From NCBI GenBank assembly GCA_023897205.1, contig JAHWDD010000009.1:1612001-1676000 (forward strand): DNA of 64,000 nt, written 5' to 3'. Positions 54,701-63,057 of this stretch are shown in pieces (within the stretch, counting starts at the first letter, position 1; the number at the start of each line of letters is the position of its first letter). The DNA comes from Exophiala sp. HKRS030. Lineage: Eukaryota > Ascomycota > Eurotiomycetes > Chaetothyriales > Herpotrichiellaceae. A program made the translations under genes and the position numbers. The notes below the pieces were generated by a model that was given only the letters and a program-made list of their open reading frames with translations, did no database searches and was not told the origin of the DNA.

Positions 54701-57700
54701 GTGATAAATAACACCAAGCTTCCACTCGAAAGGATCGTCCTCGAGCTCGAAGCAAAGCACTTTTGATCGAAGTGATACCCTAGGAACTTTCTTTGGCCCG
54801 ACAGGCTCTTTCTTCAGGATATACTCGTTCGTCCTGGTCTTGAAGCGGTGCCGTAATTGTGCAATTGCCTTTCCGGTGTTGACGAAGTTGTCGAAGATTT
54901 TGTACATCTGTAAACCATGTGGCACAGCCAAGCGAATGAATTCTGTGGAGACATCAATTGAATGTTCCTCAGTCATGCCGTGCAGAGTTTTTCTCTTCAC
55001 ATGCCGGAGGTCCAGACGCAGGTTGCTGGTTGATACAATACGTGCATAAACACCTCTCATATGAGGTGCTTCAGCATGCAAGCGTACAAGATCAGCTCGC
55101 AGGAAAGGTGCAGACCATCGATGGCGTCCACCAGCGACTTGATAAACCTGAAGCATCATTGGCGGATCTGCTGGCATGTGACCTTTAATCTGAACATAAT
55201 GCGCTTTCACATCGAAAACCGAAAGTTCTTGACCCAGGGGAACAGGTAGATGGGTTGCCGCACCCGCGGAAGGTGTTCCAATAGGCAGCTGCCCGTTTAT
55301 ATCCACCAAAGGAGCTGCCGGACCCAAAAAGGCATCTTTTACAATCGAGCCAGCAACACCAATTGAGTATAGTCTGTATAGAGAAAACTCTAGATAGATG
55401 GCACGAATGGAGGAGTTTATGTGAAATAGCGGCCCCTGTTGATCCCTGGATGTGCTGAAGGCCACCTCGAATCTTGGAATAGATGTAAATGGCTTTGGCT
55501 CCCAGCTATCGAGAGATTCGATAATGTATCCATCCAGGCCTTTGACATGAAAAGTAAGACGCCGTCCGTCAGTTGGGTCACTGTGTCGATGTCTAGGTGG
55601 CGATGTGGGAGGAGAGAGATGTCTGCCTGCCGACAACGAATCCTCGAAACGGGCGGAGGCACTGGTCTTCCTTCGTGTGATTGGTTTCCGCGCCATGTCC
55701 AACCGAGAAGACGTATAGTTTGATGTCCAAGATTCCAGCTCCAGTGCAACACCCCGAGTCTGGCTCGATACACTAGAATCTATGCCAGCAGTTTCAATGC
55801 TGAACCCAGAGCCTTCGAATGATGCCTCGATGATCCAAGATGGTAGTTTTCGCAAAAATGATGTCGACATCGCTCTGGCGGTGTTGGGTTTATTCATAGG
55901 CACTCGGCGTTTGACATGCCGTACAATGTTATAGATTGCTTTACTAACCTCTTCGCGCACCATGAGTATGGAGAACGTGCGCAGATTGCCAGATATGCTG
56001 ACAGCAACCTCGGTGGAAGCAGACACCTGGACTTTGATCTCCAGAGCCTCGGTAACGATGATGTTGTGCCTAACGCCCGTAGATGCCTGGTAGTACAGCT
56101 GATGGGACATCACGCGGAAGTTCGAACCTAACGAGTACAACAGTTCTCCGCCTGCCGAGTGCGAAGACTCAACGTCCAAAGATATAGAGGTGATTGAGGA
56201 GATGATCATGTCGTAGTCACCAGGAGTTGAATTTGTAGGGTTTGCGACGGGCAATATGAATCTGACAACGGGCTCATGGATGGAAAACTTTATGCTGGCT
56301 TTTGGGAGCAGTCTTGAAATCAGTCGGTGCCGGTTTTGAGGTGGATCCTGCGTGGGCTTAGCCTGAGATTGAGCGACAGCTAACAATTTCATCAGATGAG
56401 GTGGCACTAGATCTAAAGATGGAGAAGTGACAACGAGATTCGCAAAAAGAATGTTCGCGTTTCTCTCAGCGACATCTCTTTCATGCGTGAAGCTCATGGT
56501 CTTGGATGGTAGAGTCGTTCTGATTGTGGTTGTAGCCATCGGGATGTACATGATCTTGTTAGACTGATAGTCGTCCTCGTCCAGACTGACCGAGATTGAA
56601 ACAGCGGCAACCAGAGCTTGATGGGCGACGTCGTCTTTCGAGAAATACATGCGATGAGACGGCGAGTTCTGATCAAGCCTGTGCAGATCGACGCCGATCT
56701 CATGAATTACCATGTTCGCGATTAAGGGGAGATTAGCCCGCCGAAGCGACACGATTTCTTTCGATATACGAACAAAGCTCAGTCCGATTTGAATCTCTTG
56801 TACACTCCGCAGTACCGAGCTGAAGAATTCTTTCGAGTCAGCGACCGTCTGTACAATGGAAGCTTCTCTGCTACCAGGTTGGTCAAGCTCTTCGACCAGG
56901 TCCTCGAATGTGATTTCCTCGGCCGGACTCGAGGGTTGGAAAGTCTGTGCAGCCTTTTGGATCTTCTGTGCTCTTTGCGTGAACTGAAGGATCTCATCAA
57001 CTGGCGCGTAGAGACGGCCCGCCTTGATAGCGATTGATGTGTCCCGGAGGCCTTCACGTTCCTTATAGAGGAGCCCATGCACATTGATTGTCATGTTGTC
57101 CAGGATTTCAATGGGATCGTGACCGCCAGACCCCAGAAGAACACTCCGGACAGCAAAAACCCATTCGGCTGGCTTCTGCGTTCCCAATGGCTCCTTTTTG
57201 TGACGAAAAAGGCGCCCGCGGTCAAGCAGCCTCCGTCGCGTGTAGACTGCCATGGTGAAGTTGGAGACCTGCACGTAGCCGACACCGACGACCTCAGCAG
57301 AAGTGTTTATGAAGCTGATATCGAACATGCGGAGGATATGGATCTTTCGGTGAATGCGCTTAAGCCACTCCTTGATATTGGTCAATTTCTTCCATAGTTT
57401 GCTCCTACCACCCAGCCTTCGGGTTTTGCGCTCCTTCTTCTCGTTCGAGTCTTTTTTTCCGTCCACATCTTTTGTGCCGCTAGATCTCTGGGGCGAGTTC
57501 TCATAGACCGCGGGATCAATTGTCACTTTCAACTCTTCGAATACGAGGCTGATCCATGTAGGCTGCGCGAACGTTGGCCTGTGTGGGCTCAGGCCTAGCC
57601 CTCGAAGATCAATTCTCAAGCCCTCTCTCGGTGTATATGATATGTGTCTCAAGCTAAAATAGCCAATTCTTTGAATGGATACTCCAGTAGCAATACGCAG

Positions 57701-57778
57701 GATGGCCAATAGCAGGAACGACGAAAGGTAGAGCAGTATCAAGACTGCTGCGACCGAGGTGGCATTGAGGAGAGGCAT
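48788..57778 (-). CDS. fmp27: Fmp27/Hobbit/BLTP2 bridge-like lipid transfer protein
   Basis: A 9-kb uninterrupted frame of 2996 residues from ATG 57778 (MPLLN); in-frame ATG 57823 would add 15. An N-terminal membrane anchor (about SVAAVLILLYLSSFLLLAIL) is followed by the repeating-beta-groove body. Named family landmarks are visible: VGFWDKIRMSFHSRLVVNWK (GFWDK domain) near residue 1370 and GSSWPPWVSLEAMFDFHLEP (WPPW domain) near 2190. The C-terminus is basic, Ser-rich and disordered. Members are tubes that move lipids at ER-plasma membrane contacts; Fmp27 was first catalogued in yeast mitochondria. Lack of introns across 9 kb is unusual beside its neighbours. The anchor suits insertion in the ER with the body in the cytosol. 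Confidence 0.93.
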   Translation of the reverse strand: MPLLNATSVAAVLILLYLSSFLLLAILRIATGVSIQRIGYFSLRHISYTPREGLRIDLRGLGLSPHRPTFAQPTWISLVFEELKVTIDPAVYENSPQRSSGTKDVDGKKDSNEKKERKTRRLGGRSKLWKKLTNIKEWLKRIHRKIHILRMFDISFINTSAEVVGVGYVQVSNFTMAVYTRRRLLDRGRLFRHKKEPLGTQKPAEWVFAVRSVLLGSGGHDPIEILDNMTINVHGLLYKEREGLRDTSIAIKAGRLYAPVDEILQFTQRAQKIQKAAQTFQPSSPAEEITFEDLVEELDQPGSREASIVQTVADSKEFFSSVLRSVQEIQIGLSFVRISKEIVSLRRANLPLIANMVIHEIGVDLHRLDQNSPSHRMYFSKDDVAHQALVAAVSISVSLDEDDYQSNKIMYIPMATTTIRTTLPSKTMSFTHERDVAERNANILFANLVVTSPSLDLVPPHLMKLLAVAQSQAKPTQDPPQNRHRLISRLLPKASIKFSIHEPVVRFILPVANPTNSTPGDYDMIISSITSISLDVESSHSAGGELLYSLGSNFRVMSHQLYYQASTGVRHNIIVTEALEIKVQVSASTEVAVSISGNLRTFSILMVREEVSKAIYNIVRHVKRRVPMNKPNTARAMSTSFLRKLPSWIIEASFEGSGFSIETAGIDSSVSSQTRGVALELESWTSNYTSSRLDMARKPITRRKTSASARFEDSLSAGRHLSPPTSPPRHRHSDPTDGRRLTFHVKGLDGYIIESLDSWEPKPFTSIPRFEVAFSTSRDQQGPLFHINSSIRAIYLEFSLYRLYSIGVAGSIVKDAFLGPAAPLVDINGQLPIGTPSAGAATHLPVPLGQELSVFDVKAHYVQIKGHMPADPPMMLQVYQVAGGRHRWSAPFLRADLVRLHAEAPHMRGVYARIVSTSNLRLDLRHVKRKTLHGMTEEHSIDVSTEFIRLAVPHGLQMYKIFDNFVNTGKAIAQLRHRFKTRTNEYILKKEPVGPKKVPRVSLRSKVLCFELEDDPFEWKLGVIYHAGRIEQKQRLAREDAYRLKVKRLQEDRRPRSTSRFRGPSSRHNSPDTVERNPRRSKSADLTPRRRSASRGRRRESARLRYDREGACALTTSAKIQADEAWQKLLEHNARSWKRRVDWMMRLQNKTIKSIRQMFAGADEPPHDSGEHEAILGVPNRPGLMTAIISDLHLLVDKPSFPSAELPKFLNEIGKGMPYDTQYALLVPLSLSLDMGEARVMLRDYPLNLLHIPAIRPGQSARLPSWSLRTDFIIAEEYRDEQSIRHVKVEIVPKGQHIQSGEEIPGFYIDVRRTVSPVKTFSKPVVDINTSLPTTISWGTSYQPVIQDMMMTIEGFTKPEIDPSERVGFWDKIRMSFHSRLVVNWKGDGDVQLRLKGSRDPYVVTGYGAGFVMCWRNDVQWSIHSSDDPREFMTVRSGEYILAIPDYSHEARNAPEQQASKETDSMSTSSSQKNAAIFKKVIMKVSGNVQWTAGLVFERALDDGGRSSSFIPHYDVILKNPAMMHGVDMKGYDAFRGFRSQHIHLSIAIAAPFDRDWLSADASPSESYNSVHLSPRFFSHFFNWWSLFSGVMSLPIRQGPLWRGVEKSSKKFGRHLATIKYGLLLSPLFIAHVYKHKDAEDYQEDVVSATGLKIKIDSFMLDLHQRREHFDTLSKGKSEQMRTSAMKINKAELDFMRADLRAVAASIAGTTAEDLQKATDESLSAFQEVSPNIDMSQFTIPDRDFTWIDMDDFVELDWVLPAESNPETKILPLAFTPRFTYFRQTDHGPGGIQGDESRTSPFGEEDTHFCVMSRHNDPRKVQMNLIESRLHDLEDKLQAHMRIMSDHELKVIRDGDHDQAVMEKQKTLVAQRKELDSKRKFLQHGLQRLMGHGNPGEHHESEKSSSSNRHGSTATSVTELVDAQNNGNPHVDMDALYSSAPDEFASDFNNRFIIHNAQFKWHNSLRNIILRYSHQVSQRRGFVYYMSRRAVKFLLDIVDEQAKAKEMRRRQEKKDVPPVPATPSVISPSDEKDEDSVVQDRINQLLSDATRFVHAGDSDRDTSPKTESVSDSIDAASERRPSTADLGDKIAENFQAMNSYHLRLIAPQIQLQSEKNEKAVALIATKGMQLKVVSIMDKARISDDVSGLVQRRFALDMDGAQFFVASQKTLAQYLHLYSGNRYGNAPGSSWPPWVSLEAMFDFHLEPFGFQRVIQKTSASLRYEKYNPLRLKYNEEVESDGSGESKNPSRREDRIDHLWVDFPRVRARCDSQQYYTMYIIVLDLLLYSEPLEKTRSERLEKIMLASDFSDLRGAPEIAQNLQERIRQLEEIKLHFQINAKYLDKRGWQDRINLEKDLTSCEDELFFIMKAINTSQQRNDDRKASETSGLLRWYLSASEIVWHLMLDKDQPLTEFQLGNAAYERVDNSDGSNHNALEVEHIRGWNLLTNALYPEIIGPYYEPGDRRHSTTHAQKMVEVHWYMLEAIAGIPVLEQFFVTVHPLKVQLERELGKKLFEYIFPGVGSNAFESDNFSPLMVQNMAPLDEGNDQELEDAQNALMSETDLRGPSMEQKRDASPGEIARRLKPTYGLSYKEKATPSTTQPKYKGLGIGSEHHKFFKHFNASNPRSVLKEPTRKGSSGSLRSNKGNNASSGSLVALGNAEEKKLNMLHRTTSKERGAVIKKSKDKKEKPSDDLSQMMARASNYMTLAHVKLNTFIICLSYKGKGDRNIEDLHDFVFRMPTLEYRNKTWSNLDLALRLKKDVIRALISHTGAIIGNKFSHHRPNKKQVERLKEIAMSSTIPNSDINLQLSNTSENTSLYSFSQDSKDDDFESSGITFQSPTAHENGHGKMPVFGTGGPSPLLRSGSWSSNTMSKVPVLQMPRSMPPPSIATASSSTGSMGPPARPNTATSQAPSSGGGSRNLLKDTIGRHFSGESSKGRGVHFGPLSLGKSESHKDVPSTMNHGRDGQHDDGAESDPEGHRRKSVLLLGKKVLNRLS

Positions 57779-59392
57779 TCTGTCGTTATCGGGGTCTTTA
57801 CCAAGACTCTTTGGACCGTTCACGGAATCAATGGCTCGTGGCTACGAGCCCTATCATCTCGTCTGCGATAAAGATTGTGGCACCGGAGACTGGAAATCCA
57901 GCGAAATTGACCTCCCCAATCAGCTCTTGCCATTGCCGTGCATGGTTTGGTACGGTAGCCCTTTGAACGACTCGCAAAGATTCCAGAATTCGTTCGCTTA
58001 CAGCTAGTAAGTGATCTGCTTGCTTTGCAGGAGGACGGTGCGCTGAGGTAAATCTTGGAGGCTGAAGTTTCGAGAACTTGGACGTCACTTGGGGTGACGG
58101 GGAGTGTGTCGCGTTGACAATTAGGATTCGTCAAACGAAAGTCTCTAGAAGTACACGATAACAGCAACGCGACAGTAGGATGCTTGCGATGGCGCAGCGA
58201 AATACTGCCGGTAAGGCCGAGTGCTCATGGTGTGCGGAGGTGACAGCAGGACGGATACGGACTATGGAGTGCATGCACCAAGAATGTCGCGCGGGCCACG
58301 AGAAATCTGGATTGTACAGGGAAGTTTGGGCGAGAGCAGCGACAGACAAGCTTTGAGATCCAAGCCTAGTGAACTTTCTTGTTTATTGGGCCTGTAATTG
58401 TAAGAGTACGCAGCACCTAAAGGGGTGGTTAACTACCTAGTGCCTCTAAACCCAACGCTCTACCGGCTCACTCGGGGCTCTTGAACCTATAATTCTTAAG
58501 CGGAGCTACCAAATCGGTGGAACAAATTCTTATGTCGACCTTCGAGCCGCACCAGCCCATAATCCTGGCTTCGTCAAATCAGATTATCAATTAGGCATCT
58601 GGCCATGTCGGTTGAGTCAGCCTGAGATGAGGATTACTGGACTCGCATAGAAGTAGTCACTGACGTGCACGCATCTTCACTTGCCCGATGGATATGTCAA
58701 TGACGCCTGGGTTATGAGGATTTATGTCTAGAGAGCAATGCCACAATAATACCACAACAAGGTCGGCCCGTGGGTGTCGTTGAGCGATAATATGCATAAA
58801 ATCACAAGCCAAATTATCGAACAGCGACCAAGCTCTGTGTCCAGTTCCTAACCTCCCCTTTTCCCTATTGACCTATGTACTACTCCATACAGAGCACATC
58901 ACACGGGTCGAGGAGCCGAAATTACTGACTTTACAGTAGAAGTACACTCCACTTTACTCCGTACTCCTCTTGAACATTGATCCTCTTGAACATTGATCCT
59001 CTTGAACATTGTGTGAGAGTACTGTACAAAATGTTGCCCGGACCTGATCTTCCGGTTGAGCCTCTTTAGCCGACATCCTCGAGCTTAACTCCGACATGTT
59101 TATTTGACAGTCTTCCAACTTGCAAACAGTCGTTGGGGGTGTCGATGGTGCTCATTTGTAAATTCGAGCATTGTGCTCGATCGTCGTAAAGTCGTTCATA
59201 AGCTGCTTGGTGAAACAAGCTATTTCTTGGGAGTCGGTGGCTGTTGCTCGAGGCTATGATGCCGGTAGATGGAGAACAATAGACTGGCCATCCTGTTCCG
59301 GATCAACATTTTGAGGAAGGCCACCTGAGCTTCTTGCTATGGTAGTGATCCAATGGTCTTGACGGTTTTGTCCTCATCTGTCCCGGATCTGT
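57779..59392. other. Intergenic region upstream of FMP27 with a 16-nt tandem repeat
   Basis: About 1.6 kb without a convincing gene. The left part should be the FMP27 promoter and 5' UTR, the right part the 3' UTR of the small membrane-protein gene. It contains TACTCCGTA at 58955-58963 followed directly by three 16-nt tandem units. Confidence 0.55.
58965..59012. repeat. 16-nt tandem repeat, three units
   Basis: The unit TCCTCTTGAACATTGA occurs at 58965-58980 and 58981-58996, and with its last base changed at 58997-59012. It lies in non-coding DNA. Confidence 0.92.
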
Positions 59393-60160
59393 TCACGAAT
59401 CTGACTTCCTGCTAGACTTTTGCTGTTTGCTTGCTTCACGGATGTCTGCGATTTGATCATCGAGTAGTGAAATTTGTGCCTCAATGTTGAGAAGTTTGCT
59501 GTTCAACAATTCTTCATACTGCTCATCAGAGAGCGATTGCATAGGCATAAGGTTGGCCATGCCTCGCTGCAAGCGTAATGGGATATCATTAAAATTCAGA
59601 TCAAAGGATCCTCCGTTCACATTGAGCGCTGCCTGAGAGGTGGCAGCCAGGGCTCCCAGAATAATGCCGCCTGGGATCACAGCAGCTCGTCGCACTGAAC
59701 AGCATTTAGGAGATATCCACGGCTTTTACGATTATAATACTCACAAAATGCACCTGCGACAGCACCGGCACCAAAGCCGCTAAGGCCACTTGCAGCGACC
59801 ACCTGTAGCGGGTGCTGTCGAGTTTTCGGGTCTGCAAGAAGGACACTACGACAGTCTGGCCATCTGTTAACATCTTTAGACAGGCTTTGGAAAGGGGGAT
59901 ACAAACAGAAGAATGTAGTTCCTGCGCAGAGCCATTGAACTCCGGAGTAGGTTGGGTATAGAACAGGATTAGGCGTCGAGAGAATAGTTCCAGCTACTCC
60001 GCCATAAGCTATTCCGAGAACTCCTGGTAGAACGTGATCAGCAAGAGGCCAATGCCGTCTTTATCAGAATCGACATACCAGTCCCTACGCCTACGGCGAG
60101 AGAGGACAAGACTGGATTGGTGAAAGAATTGACCAGATCATTGGTAATGGGCCTGTCCAT
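59393..60160 (-). CDS. Small multi-pass membrane protein with glycine motifs, possibly mitochondrial
   Basis: Three exons on the minus strand: 60160-60079, 60023-59745 and 59694-59393, giving 220 residues from ATG 60160. Glycine-rich helices (AVGVGTGVLGIAYGGVAG, SGFGAGAVAGAF, PGGIILGALAATSQ) resemble the helix-packing patterns of Tim17-type mitochondrial inner-membrane proteins. A soluble coiled-coil-like tail follows (EQYEELLNSKLLNIEAQISL). I do not recognise a named family. The frame is open upstream to ATG 60322, which would add 54 residues beginning METQSMKRLNVLRKSALTFF, a presequence-like stretch, so the true start is uncertain. The gene is divergent from eIF4B. Confidence 0.7.
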
Positions 60161-60470
60161 CTCTAGCCATGCTTTCCCGTGAATTGTCGAGGTGCAGTCG
60201 GAGAAGAGGAGCAGAAGAAGAACGTTGCCGCAGCGCGGACAAGTTCGCGCCAAGGCCTGACGGAAGAAAGTGAGGGCAGACTTTCGCAGGACATTCAGCC
60301 TCTTCATCGATTGCGTCTCCATTATCCTAGATCATTCGAGAGCTCATTTGTGTTCTCGATAATAATTCTGTCTGTCTGATTACGCCAACAGGCGTCTTCA
60401 GTCACCGTCACTTTTTTCACCACCCTTACCAGAGCGGTCGCACAATCGGCGCGTGCTGAGATTTGCAATC
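60161..60470. promoter_or_regulatory. Short divergent promoter
   Basis: About 310 nt between the small membrane-protein gene and eIF4B. If the upstream start of the former (60322) is used, only 148 nt remain. No specific element recognised. Confidence 0.4.
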
Positions 60471-62375
60471 ATGCGTACGAACAGCAACGTCCCTGTGCTG
60501 GGAGGCCTTGTTGTTCTTTGTGCTGACGATTCATAGCTCCGAAGAAGAATCAGAAGATGTCCCTCGGGACCTTCTTGCAGGATGAGAGTGCGTCTCGAGC
60601 TGGATTGGCCCCGGATGACCTTTTGACTAACGCCTACAGATTTTGGCTCATGGGCGGACGAGATGGAGGACATGCCCTTGCCAGGTGAGAATCCCCTCTC
60701 TGACTCGAATCTGTATGAATTGCCAAGATCGTGGCTGACTTCTGATGATCGTAGCCTCCGACAGCAGGCCCAGCTATGCCTCCGAACGACGTACCTACAG
60801 CACTGCACCTAGCTTGGGAGGCGGATTTTCAGGTGGGTAATCACCTGCGCGTTGGAACACGGCTCGGAAGCTGATACTAGAAATACAGAGAGACGAGATA
60901 CCTATGCTACGCGAGAACAATTGCCACTTCCCACTCAACCTCCTTATACCGCCCATCTTGCAAATCTCTCCTTTGATGCCACGCAGGGAGATGTTAGTGA
61001 CTTCTTCAGAGACTGCGAAGTGACCAATGTTCGCATCGTGGAGGATAAGATGGATCGCAAACCAAAAGGCTTCGGTTATGTGGAATTTGCAACCTTGGAC
61101 GGTCTTAAAGCTGCACTCGATCTGAGTGGCAGTAACTTGGCCGGTCGCTCAGTGCGCATTAGCGTCGCGGAGCCTCGTAAGTGACACCAATGTTTGGGAG
61201 ACGGCAAGTATGCTGATGGATGGATAGCGAAAGAGAGACAAGATACCAGAGACTTCAGCGACTGGTCAAGGAAAGGCCCTCTTCCAGATCTGCCAAACAA
61301 CCAGCGGAGAGTTTCCGAACGGGCTGGTGGATTTGGAGGTCGCAATTTCGACAATTCTTCTGACGCCGGCAGCGAAAGAGGACCACGACGCGCATTCGCC
61401 GAGGGTGATGGAAAGGTCAGGGACTTTTCCAATTGGGAGAGAAAAGGGCCATTGTCGCCTGTGTCTCCGGCCCCCACGTCGCTCCGCGAGGGTGGCAGGC
61501 AAGGTAGCAAAGACGGTGGATTCCGCCGAAACTCCCCAGCATGGGGTGAGGGCCGATCTCAGGACGGCTCGCGACCGCCGAGGCGCGAGTATACTGAACG
61601 ACCACCACCTGAGCGAACTCCAACAGCGTCAGAAATGGATAACCAATGGCGAGCTAGAATGCGACCTGACGCTCCCGCTAAGGCACCCACCCCCGAGGCG
61701 AGTGAGCCTTCCTCGCCTGCTCCTGCTGCCGCTGCTGTTCCTGCGACGAGGCCAAAGCTGAATCTCGCAAAGAGAACCGTGTCCGAAGCTGAGCCGGTGA
61801 CATCCCCCACCCCTGTGTCTGACTCCAAGGCTAGTCCATTTGGTGCAGCACGACCTGTCGACACAGCTGCAAAGGAGAAGGAAGTGGAGGAGAAGCGTCA
61901 ACTGGCTATCCGTCAGAAACGCGAGGCCGATGACAAGGCCAAAGCCGAGAAGGCAGAGGAGCGTCGTTTGGCAAAGGAGAAGGCGGAGCTTGAGAAATCC
62001 AGGGAACCGACTAGCAAAGATAACAAAGAACCCAGCGCACCAAAGGAGAATGGCGAAGAGAACGCCCAACAGACTACCCCGAAATACGACATCCTACGAC
62101 GCGCCGATTCTGGCATGAATGATATGGTCGCTGATGACGAGAACGACGAGGGTGATGAAAGCCGTCCTGTTGATGACAAGGCGGTCAAGCCCAAAGAAAT
62201 TGTTAGAGACCCACCTAGCCGCGCCAATGGATCATGGCGCAATGCACCCACAGCTCAAGCACCTGAAGGAAGCACAACAGCAGAATTGGAAGAAGAGGGA
62301 TGGAGCACAGTCTCAAAGCCTTCAAAGCAGCGAAACAACCGCCGCAACTACCCACCTCGCGCAATTGCGTCTTAA
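60471..62375 (+). CDS. tif3: Eukaryotic translation initiation factor 4B (Tif3-like)
   Basis: Six exons: 60471-60474 (4 nt), 60537-60587, 60640-60684, 60755-60832, 60889-61176 and 61228-62375, giving 537 residues. The N-terminus reads MPPKKNQKMSLG, then NFGSWADEMEDMPLP, the hallmark of fungal eIF4B. An RRM follows with RNP2 AHLANL and RNP1 KGFGYVEF. Two RDFSxWxRKGPL repeats are next, then a Pro/Ala-rich linker, a Lys/Glu/Ala-rich helix (EKEVEEKRQLAIRQKREADD) and a tail ending WSTVSKP. eIF4B stimulates eIF4A RNA helicase and mRNA loading on 40S subunits. The first exon carries only ATG plus one base; the fit of every later phase supports it. Confidence 0.9.
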
Positions 62376-63057
62376 CTGTTGAAAGACCTACGACGGCACC
62401 ACTTCACTGTCCGTTCAAGGTAAGGTATATGAAGGCCTGCTTCTTGTTCTATGTACATCTAAATCTCTCCGCTTCCTGCCTGGAACGCCCACGGCAGCAT
62501 TCTGAGCTGGTCCTGTGAGAGGCCGCAGACCTCAGCAATTTTGGTTATCCTTCTCGCCTTACGTTTCTATCTGATGGGCGCAGATGGTGGGCTCTTTGCT
62601 TTCTGCATGGTGGAGTCTCGGGAAAAGTGTTTGTGTTTATCGTACAAAAGGTGGTAGCCAGGACGCAGAAGGATTGAAGGACGCTTGGTCGCATTCGCAC
62701 ACGCAACTGCTTGAAGGCCGGTGCAGCACGAGGTCTTCTAGAGTACCCATAGATTTTGTCCAGTTCGGACGTGTCTCTTTGTTGACTGTCAATTTTTTCT
62801 TCCCCAGGCCAGTTAATTGCTCAAGATGCGACCGTAGTAAGTAGAAGGACCAACTAGGAGCGGTCTAGTGTGAGTTCTCCTAGGCATCGCCGATCAGCCA
62901 ATCACAGCAGTGTGTGCGCGTGACTCTCGCCAAGCCCATGATTTTCAGTCAAAATTGACGCGCCGGGTCTGCGGTTCGAACCTCATGACCGCTCTATAAT
63001 TTCGTTTCACATCTCGCTCACAAATCATCACAGATCCCCTGCTATGGAACGAAAACG
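62376..63057. promoter_or_regulatory. eIF4B 3' UTR and TFIIIC-subunit promoter
   Basis: About 680 nt without a gene. A CCAAT box lies at 62898-62902. A B-box-like GGTTCGAACCT lies at 62973-62983, followed three bases later by GACCGCT (62987-62993), the exact complement of AGCGGTC at 62859-62865. An out-of-frame ATG (63044) precedes the TFIIIC-subunit start. Confidence 0.45.

Noticed and set aside
62859..62993. A tRNA gene with an intron, suggested by the B-box-like word and 7-bp acceptor-like pairing.
   Set aside because: The T-stem pairs at only two of five positions and no A box or D-stem fits, so I kept it as an element of interest rather than a tRNA.
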